DNA from: Alicycliphilus denitrificans K601
GTDB lineage: Bacteria; Pseudomonadota; Gammaproteobacteria; Burkholderiales; Burkholderiaceae_C
Reading direction: 5' to 3'
DNA: 64,000 nucleotides
NCBI RefSeq assembly: GCF_000204645.1
Contig: NC_015422.1
Span: 3,675,001-3,739,000 of the forward strand
Position 1 is the first letter of the stretch; each line of letters begins with the position of its first letter. The translations under genes and the position numbers were made by a program. The notes under the pieces are model-generated. The model worked only from the letters and a program-made list of their open reading frames with translations, was not told where the DNA came from and did not search any database. Positions 8,018-19,641 of this stretch are shown here, one piece after another.

Positions 8018-8038
8018 TAAAAGTAATTCTCATTTTAA
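8018..8038 (-). promoter_or_regulatory. Fur-box-like operator of feoAB
   Basis: On the minus strand the sequence reads AAAATGAGAATTACTTTTAT, close to the Fur consensus built of GATAAT-type hexamers (AATGAGAAT...). It lies about 20-40 bases upstream of the feoA start, in an AT-rich island, where it would block transcription under iron sufficiency. Assignment rests on motif match and gene context. Confidence 0.6.
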
Positions 8039-8118
8039 TGCAACACCATCCCCAGGGTCCGGTTCGTCACGGTGCCCACGACCCTGCACAATCGCTGCCT
8101 TTGGCCTGCCCTGCCACC

Positions 8119-8442
8119 ATGACACTCCATCCCTGCCTGAGCTGCGGCGCCTGCTGCACCAGTTTCCGCGTCGATTTCTCGGTGCACGAGACCGAGGATC
8201 TGGGCGGCAGCGTGCCCCGGGGCCTGGCGGTGGAGGTGACCGAGCACACCGCCCGCATGCGCGGCACTGACCATGCCCGGCCGCGCTGCGCCGCGCTCAC
8301 GGGCCAGGTGGGCCAGCGCGCGGCCTGCGGCATCTACGAATGGCGCCCCTCGCCCTGCCGCGAGTTCGAGGCCGGCAGCGAGGCCTGCAACCGCGCGCGC
8401 CGGCGCTACCAACTGCCGCCGCTCGACGGCCCGGTGCTCTGA
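8119..8442 (+). CDS. YkgJ-family cysteine-cluster protein, second copy
   Basis: 107 residues. Begins MTLHPCLSCGACC, with cysteines at 6, 9, 12 and 13, then Cys 57, 70, 80 and 90, the same framework as the copy at 5109-5456. Zinc or iron chelation is inferred. It is divergent from feoA and shares the upstream region with the Fur-like box, so it may respond to iron. kynB begins one base after its stop, so the two are co-transcribed. ATG at 8119 matches the paralogue N-terminus. Confidence 0.87.
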   Translation: MTLHPCLSCGACCTSFRVDFSVHETEDLGGSVPRGLAVEVTEHTARMRGTDHARPRCAALTGQVGQRAACGIYEWRPSPCREFEAGSEACNRARRRYQLPPLDGPVL

Positions 8443-8443
8443 C

Positions 8444-9091
8444 ATGACCCGTGCAAACCCGCCCCGGCTGTGGGACATCTCCGCGCCCGTGCATGCGGCC
8501 AGCCCGGTGTATCCGGGCGACGCGCCCTACCGCCAGCAGTGGAGCGCGACCATCGGCCCGGACAGCACCGTGAACGTGAGCTGCCTCATGCTGTCGCCGC
8601 ACGTGGGCACGCATGCGGACGCGCCGCTGCACTACGACAACGACGGCGCGGCCATAGGCGCCGTGCCGCTGGACGCCTTCATTGGCCCCTGCCGCGTGGT
8701 CCACGCCATGGGCTGCGGCCCGCTGGTGCAATGGCGCCACATCGCCCATGCGATGACCGCCGACCTGCCGCCGCGCGTGCTGCTGCGCACCTACGCGCGC
8801 ATGCCCGTGGACCGCTGGGATGCCAGCCTGACCGCCTGCGCCCCCGAGACCCTGGAGCGCCTGGCCGACGCCGGCGTGGTGCTCGTGGGCATCGACACGG
8901 CCAGCGTCGATCCCGCCGACAGCCGGCGGCTGCCCAGCCACCAGGTGCTGCGCCGGCGCGGCCTGCGCGTGCTGGAGAACCTGGTGCTGGACGCCGTGCC
9001 CGAGGGCGACTACGAGCTCATCGCCCTGCCGCTCAGGCTCGTCACGGCCGATGCCTCGCCCGTGCGCGCCGTGCTGCGCGCGCTGGCATAA
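8444..9091 (+). CDS. kynB: Kynurenine formamidase (arylformamidase)
   Basis: 215 residues. Hydrolyses N-formylkynurenine to kynurenine and formate in tryptophan breakdown; cyclase-family metal hydrolase. Seen: LWDISAPVHAASPVYPGD at the start, the metal-binding PHVGTHADAPLHY block (His53, His57, Asp59), and GIDTASVDPADSRRLPSH, typical of KynB. No kynA or kynU lies nearby; the gene is instead coupled to a YkgJ-type gene one base upstream. The ATG at 8444 was chosen over earlier in-frame starts because those overlap the YkgJ gene. A dispersed repeat begins right at the stop codon. Confidence 0.9.
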   Translation: MTRANPPRLWDISAPVHAASPVYPGDAPYRQQWSATIGPDSTVNVSCLMLSPHVGTHADAPLHYDNDGAAIGAVPLDAFIGPCRVVHAMGCGPLVQWRHIAHAMTADLPPRVLLRTYARMPVDRWDASLTACAPETLERLADAGVVLVGIDTASVDPADSRRLPSHQVLRRRGLRVLENLVLDAVPEGDYELIALPLRLVTADASPVRAVLRALA

Positions 9092-9152
9092 GTTTCAAGC
9101 AAAACTGGCACATAACGCGCACCCATAAAGCGCTGGCAGCTATCAAAAAAAT
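9092..9152 (+). repeat. Interspersed ~60 bp repeat, copy 2
   Basis: Begins immediately after the kynB stop codon: TTTCAAGC...TGGC...ACCCA...AAGCGC...GCAGCTAT...AAATAG. It is the clearest match to the TupA-signal-peptide copy at 56094-56160. The rest of the gap to 9273 is AT-rich and probably holds the lysR promoter. Confidence 0.8.
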
Positions 9153-9273
9153 AGTCGTCGCACCGCGGCTGGCTGCCAGCCATGGGCCCGGGTAAGGGTA
9201 TGAACTTATGCCCACTTAATATTTATAAAACATATGATCCCTGGCGAAGAATGCCTACTTTGCATAGACCGCC

Positions 9274-10272
9274 ATGGAATTGCGCCAGCTCGAAGCCTTT
9301 GCCGCCGTGATGTCCACGGGCAGCGTCACCGCTGCCGGGCTGCTGCTCGGGCGTTCGCAGCCGGCCGTCAGCCGGCTGGTGCAGGAGCTGGAGGCCGAGA
9401 TCGGCTACGAGCTCTTTGCGCGCAACGGGCCACGCGTCACGCCCACCGAGCAGGGGTTTCTGCTGTACGAGGACGTGGAGCATGCGCTCACCGGGCTGCA
9501 GCAAATACGCCGCCGCGCCAAGGAGATCGAACAGGGGCTGCGCCGGCCGGTGCGCGTGGTGGCCACGACCGCCCTGGCCGCGGGGCTGGTACCGCAGGCG
9601 CTGGCCCGTATCGAGGACGGCGGCGCCATGGGCGCCATACAGCTGCGCAGCGCGGCGCCCGAACGTGTGGTGCATGACGTGCTGTGCGGCGCCGCGCACC
9701 TGGGCGTGACCAGCCTGCCGCTGGAGCACCGGGGCCTGCAGGTGCACTGGATAGGCCAGGCCGCCTGCGTGGCGGTGCTGCCCGCATCCGATCCGCTGGC
9801 GCGACTGGAGCGGGTGCCGCTGGCGGCGCTGGCGCAGCGGCAGATCGTGACCATGACCAATCCCTACCGGCTGCGCCACCGGCTCGATGCCGAGTTCGCC
9901 GAGGCCGGCGGCGCGACGCCGCGGCTGATCGAGACCAACTCGTCGTTGAACGCGATGATGATGGTGCGGGCGGGCCTGGGCGTGGCCGTGCTGGAGCCGG
10001 TGACGGCCCATGGCGTACCGCTCGCCGGCGTGGTCACCCGCGCGCTCGACACCGATATTCCCTTTCTGTTCGGCGTGGTCACGCGGCAGGCCGCGCCGGC
10101 CCAGCCTTCCATGGATGCGCTGATGGCGGCGCTGGCCGATGCGGCCGCGGCGCTGCTGCCCGGCTTCATGCTGCACGACGCCGCCGCGCATGGCGCGCTG
10201 CTGCAGCAGGCGGCACAGGACCTTGCCAGGTCGGGGCCGGCCGAGCCCGTGCAGACCGGAGGCGCGGCATGA
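9274..10272 (+). CDS. LysR-family transcriptional regulator
   Basis: 332 residues. N-terminal helix-turn-helix: MELRQLEAFAAVMSTGSV, then LLLGRSQPAVSRLVQELE and the wing GYELFARNGPRVTPTEQG. The rest is a LysR substrate-binding domain (about residues 90-300). Its stop overlaps the start of the downstream permease (ATGA), so it is the first gene of the peptide ABC operon and likely regulates it. This co-directional, overlapping arrangement is less common than a divergent LysR. The C-terminal ~30 residues extend past the usual domain. The effector is unknown. Confidence 0.9.
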   Translation: MELRQLEAFAAVMSTGSVTAAGLLLGRSQPAVSRLVQELEAEIGYELFARNGPRVTPTEQGFLLYEDVEHALTGLQQIRRRAKEIEQGLRRPVRVVATTALAAGLVPQALARIEDGGAMGAIQLRSAAPERVVHDVLCGAAHLGVTSLPLEHRGLQVHWIGQAACVAVLPASDPLARLERVPLAALAQRQIVTMTNPYRLRHRLDAEFAEAGGATPRLIETNSSLNAMMMVRAGLGVAVLEPVTAHGVPLAGVVTRALDTDIPFLFGVVTRQAAPAQPSMDALMAALADAAAALLPGFMLHDAAAHGALLQQAAQDLARSGPAEPVQTGGAA

Positions 10273-11243
10273 CCGGCTGGCTCCTGCGCCGCCTGGCCCA
10301 GGCCGCGGTGGTCGTCGTGCTGATGACCATCATCGTCTTCGCGGGCCTGCACGCCATCGGCAACCCGGTGGACATCCTGATCGGGCAGGACGTGGACCAG
10401 GTGGAGCGCGCGCGCATCATCGCCGAGCTGGGCCTGGACCAGCCGCTGTGGCGCCAGTACCTGGCGTTCGTGAACGGCGCGCTGCACGGCAACCTGGGAA
10501 CGAGCTTCGTCTACAACGTGCCGGCCGTCACGCTGATACTGCAGCGCCTGCCGGCCACGCTGGAGCTGGCCATCGCCGCGCTGCTCATCGCGGTGGCCGT
10601 CGGCGTGCCGCTGGGGCTGTTCGCGGGGCTGTTCCCAGAGCATCCGCTGTCCAAGCTGCTGATGGCGGGCAGCATCGTCGGCTTCTCGCTGCCCACGTTC
10701 TGGGTGGGGCTGATGCTGATCATGGCCTTCAGCGTGGGCCTGGGCTGGCTGCCGGCCAGCGGCCGCGGCGAAACGGTGCAGCTGCTGGGCGCGCAGTGGT
10801 CGTGGCCCACGCTCGACGGTCTGCGGCACCTGCTGCTGCCGGCCATCAACCTGTCGCTGTTCAAGACCTCGCTGGTGATGCGGCTCACGCGCGCCAACGT
10901 GCGCGAGGTGATGCCCATGGAGTTCGTCAAGTTCGCGCGCGCCAAGGGCCTGTCGCCGATGCGCGTGGTGCTGGTGCACGTACTGCGCAACACGCTGATA
11001 CCGCTGGTGACGGTGCTGGGGCTGGAGCTGGGCTCGACCATCGCGTTCGCCGTGGTCACCGAGAGCATCTTCGCCTGGCCCGGCGCGGGCAAGCTGATCC
11101 TGGACAGCATCAACGCGCTGGACAGGCCCGTCATCGTCGCCTACCTCGTCGTGGTGGTGTGCCTGTTCGTCACGCTGAACCTGATCGTGGACATCCTGTA
11201 CAAGGTGCTGGATCCGCGCGTGCGGCTGGAGGGCGCGGCATGA
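10269..11243 (+). CDS. Peptide-type ABC transporter permease (DppB/OppB family)
   Basis: 324 residues with about six membrane helices. First helix at residues ~9-29 and the loop RLTRANVREVMPMEFVKFARAKGLS, followed by the VLRNTLIPLVTVLG segment, are the EAA coupling region of DppB/OppB permeases. It pairs with the DppC-like permease, which starts 4 bases before its end (ATGA). Part of a five-gene importer with two ATPases and a periplasmic binding protein. The substrate could be peptides, opines or related compounds. Confidence 0.92.
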   Translation: MTGWLLRRLAQAAVVVVLMTIIVFAGLHAIGNPVDILIGQDVDQVERARIIAELGLDQPLWRQYLAFVNGALHGNLGTSFVYNVPAVTLILQRLPATLELAIAALLIAVAVGVPLGLFAGLFPEHPLSKLLMAGSIVGFSLPTFWVGLMLIMAFSVGLGWLPASGRGETVQLLGAQWSWPTLDGLRHLLLPAINLSLFKTSLVMRLTRANVREVMPMEFVKFARAKGLSPMRVVLVHVLRNTLIPLVTVLGLELGSTIAFAVVTESIFAWPGAGKLILDSINALDRPVIVAYLVVVVCLFVTLNLIVDILYKVLDPRVRLEGAA

Positions 11244-12135
11244 ACACGGTGGCCCTGAAGCACGAATCGCCCTGGCGGCGCAACGCCGGCGAGTTCTTCG
11301 CGTCGAAGACCGCGGTGCTGGGCCTGGGCGTCGCGGTGCTGCTGATCGCGGCGGCGCTGCTGGCGCCGTGGATCACGCCGCAGAACCCTTACGACCTGAA
11401 CCAGCTCGACGTGATGGACGCGCGTCTGGCGCCGGGTGCGCTCAATGGCGAGGGCACGTTTCACTACTGGCTGGGCTCGGACGGACAAGGGCGCGACCTG
11501 TACTCGGGCATCCTGTACGGCCTGCGCATCAGTCTGCTGGTGGGCGTGGGCTCGGCGCTGATCGCTGGCGTGCTGGGCACGCTGCTGGGCCTCCTGGCCG
11601 CGTATGCGGGCGGCAAGACCGACGCGCTCATCATGCGCGTGGTCGATCTGCTGCTGTCCTTCCCCTCGATCCTGGTGGCGATGATGATCCTGGCCTACCT
11701 GGGCAAGGGCGTGGGCAACGTGGTGCTGACGCTGGTGCTGCTCGAATGGGCTTACTACGCGCGTACCGCGCGCGGCCAGGCGCTGGTGGAGCGCCGGCGC
11801 GAGTACGTGGAGGCGGCGCGCTGCCTCGACATCCCGGGCTGGCGCATCATGCTGCGCCACATCCTGCCCAACTGCCTGCCGCCGCTGATCGTGATCGGCA
11901 CGCTGCAGATCGCGCGCGCTATCACGCTGGAGGCGACGCTGAGCTTCCTGGGCCTGGGCGTGCCGGTGACCGAGCCCTCGCTGGGCCTGCTGATCGCCAA
12001 CGGCTACCAGTACATGCTCTCGGGCGAGTACTGGATCAGCTTCTACCCCGGCATCGCGCTGCTCGTCACCATCGTGGCCATCAACCTGGTGGGCGACCGG
12101 CTGCGCGACGTGCTGAACCCGAGGACGCGCCGACA

Positions 12136-12139
<4 letters not shown>
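11240..12139 (+). CDS. Peptide-type ABC transporter permease (DppC/OppC family)
   Basis: 299 residues. Has the short cytosolic N-terminus of OppC/DppC, first helix at ~27-47, a periplasmic loop with YWLGSDGQGRDLYSGILYGL (the typical LGTDxxGRD motif), and the coupling loop TARGQALVERRREYVEAARC. Forms the channel with the DppB-like partner. Overlaps both neighbours by 4 bases, so translation is coupled through the operon. Confidence 0.93.
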
Positions 12140-13106
<967 letters not shown>

Positions 13107-13110
<4 letters not shown>

Positions 13111-14102
13111 CCGAGACCCCCGCCGCCATCGAACTGCGCCAGGTCAGCAAGCGCTTTGGCGAACGCAAGCCCGGCCTGCTGGACAGGCTGGGCCTGGCCA
13201 GGCCACCCGCGGTGACGCGCGCCGTCGACCACGTTGACCTGCACGTGGCCGAAGGCGAGGTCGTGGGCCTGGTGGGCGAGTCGGGCTGCGGCAAGTCCAC
13301 GCTGGGGCGCCTGGCCGCGGGGCTGCTCGCGCCATCGGACGGCGAGGTGCTGGTCGGCGGCCGGCGCATGGCCGACATGGACGCGCGCCAGCGCCACGCG
13401 GCGCGCATGCGCGTGCAGATGATCTTCCAGGACCCGTACGCCAGCCTGAACCCGCGCATGCGGGTCGACGAGATCGTCGGCGAGGCGGCGCGCATCCACG
13501 GCCTGGTCGATGCGGCCGGCTTCGACGACTACGTGTGCGCGCAGATGCGCCGCGCCGGGCTCGACCCGGCCTTGCGCCACCGCTACCCGCACCAGTTCAG
13601 CGGCGGCCAGCGCCAGCGCATCGGCATTGCGCGCGCGCTGGCGGTGCAACCGCAGGTGCTGGTCTGCGACGAGGCGGTGGCGGCGCTGGACGTGTCGATC
13701 CAGGCGCAGATCCTGAACCTGTTCATGGACCTGCGCCAGGCGCTGGGCCTGACCTACCTGTTCATCAGCCACGACCTGGGCGTGGTCGAACACCTGTCCG
13801 ACCGCGTGGTGGTGATGTACCTGGGCCGCGTGATCGAGACCGCGCCGGTGGAGGAACTGTTCGGCCGCCCCAACCACCCCTACACCCAGGCGCTGCTGGC
13901 CGAGGTGCCCAGGATGGGCGCGCGCCACAAGACCTACAGCGCCATCCAGGGCGAGATACCGAGCCCGCTGCACCCGCCGCCGGGCTGCCACTTCCACCCG
14001 CGCTGCCCGCATGCCATGCCACGCTGCAAGGTGGAGGCGCCGCAGCTCAAGGGCATCGCCATCCGCCATCTCAGCGCGTGCCATTTGAACGATGGCTCCT
14101 GA
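13107..14102 (+). CDS. Peptide-type ABC transporter ATP-binding protein (DppF/OppF family)
   Basis: 331 residues. Walker A GESGCGKST, Q-loop MIFQDPYASLNP, signature FSGGQRQRIGIARAL, H-loop FISHD, and the C-terminal CHFHPRCPHAMPRC cysteine motif. Walker B reads VLVCDEAVAALD, with Ala where the family usually has Pro; the catalytic Glu is present. Overlaps the upstream ATPase gene by 4 bases. A dispersed repeat begins right at its stop codon and separates it from the binding-protein gene. Confidence 0.94.
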
Positions 14103-14200
14103 AAAAGTGAGCTGCTACGGCACGCCAATAAAGGATTTCAGGCTGTTTTTATATTGAAATTATTGTATGGCAAGCGCCAGCAGCTATGTTTTTTGATGTG
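14103..14200 (+). repeat. Interspersed repeat, copy 3 (divergent or compound)
   Basis: Starts at the dppF-like stop. Contains GCTGCTACGGC...ATAAAGG...GGCTGTTTTTATA near its left end and GGCAAGCGCCAGCAGCTATG...TTTTTTGATG at its right, the latter being the repeat core. It looks like a copy with extra AT-rich sequence. It fills most of the 123-base gap before the binding-protein gene. Confidence 0.6.
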
Positions 14201-14225
14201 ACCGCATTCTGACCAGGAGATCGCC

Positions 14226-15794
14226 ATGAAGCGCTTGATTCTTTCCGCCCTGACCGCCTCGCTGCTCGCCGCCGGCGCGGCCGCCCACGCGCAGACGCTG
14301 AGCATCGGCTTCGCCGACCCGCTGTCGTCGCTGGACCCGCAGCTCAACAACCACGCGGGCGACCGCTCGGTGGACCTGCATTTCTGGGACCTGCTGGTGG
14401 AGAACAAGGCCAACCGGCTGCAGCCCGGCCTGGCCGAGAGCTGGAAGAACCTGGACCCCAGGACCTGGGAGTTCAAGCTGCGCAAGGACGTCAAGTGGCA
14501 CGACGGCAAGCCCTTCACCGCCGATGACGTGATCTTCTCGTACCAGCGCGCGCGCAACGTGCCGGGCAGCGTGGCCACCTTCGCCGGCTACCTGCGCACG
14601 GTGGAGTCGGTCACCGCCAAGGACCCGCACACCCTCGTCATCAAGACCAACATCCCCAACCCCGACCTGCCGCTGAACCTGGCCTCGGTGCACATCGTCA
14701 GCAAGCATGTGGGCGAGAAGGCCGCGACGGACGACTACAACGCCGGCAGGGCCGTGATCGGCACCGGGCCGTACAAGTTCGTCTCGTACACGCCGGGCGA
14801 CCGCGTGGTGATGACGCGCAACGACGCCTACTGGGATGGCAAGCCGTATTGGGAGAAGGTGAACTACCGCTACATCAACAACGCCGCCGCGCGCACCGCC
14901 GCGCTGCTGGCGGGCGACGTGGACGTGATCGACAAGGTGTCCGTGTCCGACCTCGCCAGGCTCAAGCAGTCATCCAACATCACCGTATTCCCGTACGACG
15001 GCCTGCGCGTGATGCTGCTGCAGCCCAGCTTCAACCCGGCGCAGAGCCCCTACCTCACCGACAACGCCGGCAACCCTTTGCCGAAGAACCCGCTGCTGGA
15101 CCAGCGCGTGCGCCAGGCGCTGAGCATCGCCATCAACCGCAAGGCCATCACCGACCGCATCCTGCAGGACACCGCCACCGAGGCCAACCAGTGGATGCCC
15201 AAGGGCACCTACGGCTACAACCCCGAGATCAAGAACATCGCCTTCGACGCCGCCCAGGCCAAGAAGCTGCTGGCCGACGCCGGCTTTCCCGAAGGCTTCA
15301 AGCTGACCATGCACGTGCCCAACGACCGCTACCCGCAGGGCCCCGAGACCGCGCAGGCCGTGGCGCAGTTCTGGACGCGCATCGGCGTCAAGACCCAGGT
15401 GGAGGTGGTGCCTTGGTCGGTGTACTCCGGCCGGGCCAACAAGAACGAATACGCGATGAGCATGCTGGCCTGGGGCAACGGCACCGGCGAGGCCAGCTAC
15501 GCGCTGGTGAACGTGCTCGCCACGGTGGACAAGGCCAAGGGCCTGGGCGCATCGAACTGGGGCCACTACAGCAACCCGGCGGTGGACAAGGCGCTGGCCG
15601 AATCGACGGCCGAGTTCGACACGGCCAGGCGCGAGGCCATCCTGCGCGCATCGGCCAAGGTGGTGTCGGACGACGCGGGCATCATTCCGCTGTTCCACTA
15701 CCGCAACGTATGGGCCGCGAAGAAGGGCCTGAAGGTGACCCCGATGACCAGCGACCGCACCGCCGCGATGATGGTCACCAGGGACGGCAAGTAA
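14226..15794 (+). CDS. Periplasmic solute-binding protein, family 5 (peptide-type)
   Basis: 522 residues with a signal peptide of about 22 residues ending AHA. SBP_bac_5 pattern: WDLLVENKANRLQPGLAESW, KLRKDVKWHDGKPFTADDV, GTGPYKFVSYTPGDRVVMTR and the C-terminal DDAGIIPLFHY. Delivers substrate to the DppB/C-like channel. It is the last transporter gene, an unusual place (the binding-protein gene is normally first). A sequence AGGAGA precedes the ATG. Its stop overlaps the next start (TAATG). Confidence 0.93.
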   Translation: MKRLILSALTASLLAAGAAAHAQTLSIGFADPLSSLDPQLNNHAGDRSVDLHFWDLLVENKANRLQPGLAESWKNLDPRTWEFKLRKDVKWHDGKPFTADDVIFSYQRARNVPGSVATFAGYLRTVESVTAKDPHTLVIKTNIPNPDLPLNLASVHIVSKHVGEKAATDDYNAGRAVIGTGPYKFVSYTPGDRVVMTRNDAYWDGKPYWEKVNYRYINNAAARTAALLAGDVDVIDKVSVSDLARLKQSSNITVFPYDGLRVMLLQPSFNPAQSPYLTDNAGNPLPKNPLLDQRVRQALSIAINRKAITDRILQDTATEANQWMPKGTYGYNPEIKNIAFDAAQAKKLLADAGFPEGFKLTMHVPNDRYPQGPETAQAVAQFWTRIGVKTQVEVVPWSVYSGRANKNEYAMSMLAWGNGTGEASYALVNVLATVDKAKGLGASNWGHYSNPAVDKALAESTAEFDTARREAILRASAKVVSDDAGIIPLFHYRNVWAAKKGLKVTPMTSDRTAAMMVTRDGK

Positions 15795-17101
15795 TGGCCG
15801 CGCATGTCCTCTGCGTCACCCCGGCGGATGCGCTGATCGACGTGCCGCGCAGCATCCGCGTGGAGCGCCTGGCGCCGGGGCAGCCCGTGACGGTTGCCGC
15901 CAGCACGCGGCGCAGCGGCGTGCAATGGCGCAGCGAAGCCAGCTTCGAGGCCGGCGCCGACGGCGTGGTGGACACGGCGCGCGACGCACCCGTGTCCGGC
16001 AGCTATTCGGGCGCGAGCGGCATGGGCCTCGTCTGGTCGCAGGCGCCGGTGGGCTCGAAGAGCCGCGAGCTCTTCAACCAGCCGGTGGCCGAGCCGCTGG
16101 TGACCGAGATCACCGCCAGCGCGGGCGGCGCGCAGGCCAGGGCCACGCTGGTGCAGCGCCTGGCCGCCGACGGCGTGACCCGCCGCGAGCTGCGCGAGGA
16201 CGGCCTGGTCGGCACGCTGTACCTGCCGCCGGGGCCGGGCCCGCACCCGGCGGTGATGGTCCTGAACGGCTCGGGCGGCGGCATCAACGAGCCGCGCGCG
16301 GCGCTGTATGCGTCGCGGGGCTTCGCGGCGCTGGCGCTCGCGTACTTCAAGGCGCCGGGCCTGTCCGACTACATCTCGAACACGCCGCTGGAATATTTCC
16401 AGAAGGGCCTGCAATGGATCCGCCGCGAGGTGCGGCCGCTGCACGACTTCGTCGCGGTGAGCGGCCAGTCGCGCGGCGGCGAGCTGGTGCTGCTGCTGGG
16501 CGCGACCTTCGCAAGGCAGGTCTCCGCCGTGGTCGCCTATGTGCCCAGCGCCTTCGTGCACAGCGGCCAGAACGCCTGCGACCCGAAGATCGGCCGCGAA
16601 GGCCCGACCTGGCTGCTGAACGGCAAGCCGCTCGCGCACCTGTGGGAGAACAACCGCACCGCCAGCTGGGCCCCGTTCGATGAAGGCCCCGAGCCGCACC
16701 GCCATGAGCGCGCGATCCGCACGGCGCTGCAAGACCCAGGGGCGCTGGCGCGTGCGCGCATCCCGGTGGAGGCGATCGAGGGCCCCGTCATGCTGCTCTC
16801 GGGGACGGACGATGGCTCCTGGCCCTCCAGCGTCTTCTCGCGCATGGTGCGCGACAAGCTCGCCGAAGTGCGGCATCCGCACGACGTGCAATGGCTCGAT
16901 TTCGAGAACGCCGGACACGCGATTCTTTTCCCCTGCGTGCCGACCACACAGCTCGTCTATGCGCACCCGGTCTCGGGCAAAGTCAGCACCGGCGGCGGCA
17001 ACCCGGCGGACAACGCCCGGGCCGACGAGCAATCGTGGGCCGGCGTGCTGCAGTTCCTGCGCGACGCCGTGGCTGCGCGGGGGGCATCGCAGCCGTCGTA
17101 A
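15794..17101 (+). CDS. Acyl-CoA thioesterase / BAAT C-terminal domain hydrolase
   Basis: 435 residues. N-terminal ~130 residues resemble the all-beta Bile_Hydr_Trans domain; residues ~135-435 are an alpha/beta hydrolase of the BAAT_C type. Visible catalytic residues: Ser226 in SGQSRGGE, Asp339 or 340 in LLSGTDDGSW, and His375 in ENAGHAILF. Ser rather than Cys as nucleophile fits thioester hydrolysis more than amino-acid conjugation. No signal peptide is seen, so it is likely cytosolic. It is coupled to the transporter (TAATG overlap), which suggests it acts on an imported acylated or amide-linked compound; that is inference. Confidence 0.85.
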   Translation: MAAHVLCVTPADALIDVPRSIRVERLAPGQPVTVAASTRRSGVQWRSEASFEAGADGVVDTARDAPVSGSYSGASGMGLVWSQAPVGSKSRELFNQPVAEPLVTEITASAGGAQARATLVQRLAADGVTRRELREDGLVGTLYLPPGPGPHPAVMVLNGSGGGINEPRAALYASRGFAALALAYFKAPGLSDYISNTPLEYFQKGLQWIRREVRPLHDFVAVSGQSRGGELVLLLGATFARQVSAVVAYVPSAFVHSGQNACDPKIGREGPTWLLNGKPLAHLWENNRTASWAPFDEGPEPHRHERAIRTALQDPGALARARIPVEAIEGPVMLLSGTDDGSWPSSVFSRMVRDKLAEVRHPHDVQWLDFENAGHAILFPCVPTTQLVYAHPVSGKVSTGGGNPADNARADEQSWAGVLQFLRDAVAARGASQPS

Positions 17102-17106
17102 TCCAG

Positions 17107-18605
<1,499 letters not shown>

Positions 18606-18643
18606 GGCGTGACTCCTTCAACAGGGATGAAAGTGCGGCGCGC

Positions 18644-19438
18644 TCAGAGCGCGCGCACCGAGTTGCTCAGCGACCGCGCGCAGGCCAGCAGCGCGGGGCC
18701 CAGGCGCCGCTCCGCTTCCTCGGGCGTCCATCGGCTCGTGGGGGCAACGATGTGCACGGCGGCCACCGGACGGCCGTGGCTGCCGATCACGGGCGCGCCC
18801 AGCGTCATGTCGCCCAGGAACAGTTCCTCGCGGTTCACGGCAAAGCCGCGCTGGCGCGCCTGGTTCAGCTCAGCCAGGATGGCGGCCTCGTCGGTGATGG
18901 TGTGGCGGGTATGGGCCACGCGCTCGCTCGCGCGCAGCAGCTCCAGCGCCTCGCCGTCCGGCAATGCGCTGAGCCAGGCACGGCCCGAGGCCGTGCAGTA
19001 CATGGGGATGCGGCTGCCGATGGGCATGTGCACCGGCACGAACTGCGCGCTGATGAATCGCGCCACGTAGACCATCTCCAGCCCGTCGGCCTCGGTGAGG
19101 CAGCTGGTCTCGGTCGTCGCGTTGGTGAGCTCCGAGAGATAGGGGTTGGCCAGGTCGATGACCGGATTGGCCGCGAGGTAGTTGTAGCCGATGCGCATCA
19201 CGCGCGGCGTGAGCTGGTAGCGCCGCGTCTGCGGGTGCTTGCGCACGAAGCCGAGCTGCTCGAGCGTGAACACCATGCGCTGCGCCGAGCTCTTGCTGAT
19301 GCCCGCCGCCGACGCCACGTCGGCCAGCGTCATGCTGCGCCGCTGCGCACTGAAGGAGCAGAGCACCGCCAGCCCCTTTTCCAGCGACTGGTTGAACAGG
19401 GGGTTCGTCTCTTCATCGGGCAGCGCAGAGGTATTCAT
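18644..19438 (-). CDS. IclR-family transcriptional regulator
   Basis: 264 residues. N-terminal winged helix: LEKGLAVLCSFS, MTLADVASAAGISKSSAQRM and QTRRYQLTPRV; the C-terminal effector domain runs from about residue 100 (IGYNYLAANPVI ... PMYCTASGRAWLSALPDGEA). The PCA/protocatechuate-regulator-like subgroup is suggested by LTEADGLEMVYVARF. Start at 19438 was chosen over an upstream in-frame ATG by family alignment. It is divergent from the amino-acid ABC operon, which it likely controls through the 200 bp AT-rich gap. Confidence 0.9.
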   Translation of the reverse strand: MNTSALPDEETNPLFNQSLEKGLAVLCSFSAQRRSMTLADVASAAGISKSSAQRMVFTLEQLGFVRKHPQTRRYQLTPRVMRIGYNYLAANPVIDLANPYLSELTNATTETSCLTEADGLEMVYVARFISAQFVPVHMPIGSRIPMYCTASGRAWLSALPDGEALELLRASERVAHTRHTITDEAAILAELNQARQRGFAVNREELFLGDMTLGAPVIGSHGRPVAAVHIVAPTSRWTPEEAERRLGPALLACARSLSNSVRAL

Positions 19439-19472
19439 GGGCCGGAGTATAGCTTTTGCACCTTTAAATATC

Positions 19473-19484
19473 GAATATCGATTC
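19473..19484. promoter_or_regulatory. Possible operator between iclR and the amino-acid ABC operon
   Basis: GAAT-ATCG-ATTC is an interrupted palindrome in a strongly AT-rich stretch (19450-19540) in the divergent gap. It is a candidate site for the IclR-type regulator, but the arms are only 4 bases. The rest of the gap carries promoter-like AT-rich sequence and an ACAGGAG ribosome site before 19642. Confidence 0.25.
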
Positions 19485-19641
19485 AATTAAATCTTTTAGT
19501 GGTTTTCATCTATTCATTAAAGATTTATTTGAATTGATCATTGCCGCTTTCTTGCAGCACCTTGCCCCACGGAAACGCACCGGGACCGATCCCCGGCGCC
19601 CCGGAAGGCCTTCCCCCTTGGTCGTCACAGGAGTCAACACC

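Noticed and set aside
13673..13710. DEAVAALD in the DppF-like ATPase as a broken Walker B
   Set aside because: The catalytic Glu and Asp are kept and only the following Pro is changed, so activity is likely normal.
14849..15793. The 5' part of a plus-strand frame that continues into the BAAT-like gene, suggesting a much larger protein
   Set aside because: The first half is out of frame with the real binding-protein gene and has no family pattern. The homologous start is at 15794.
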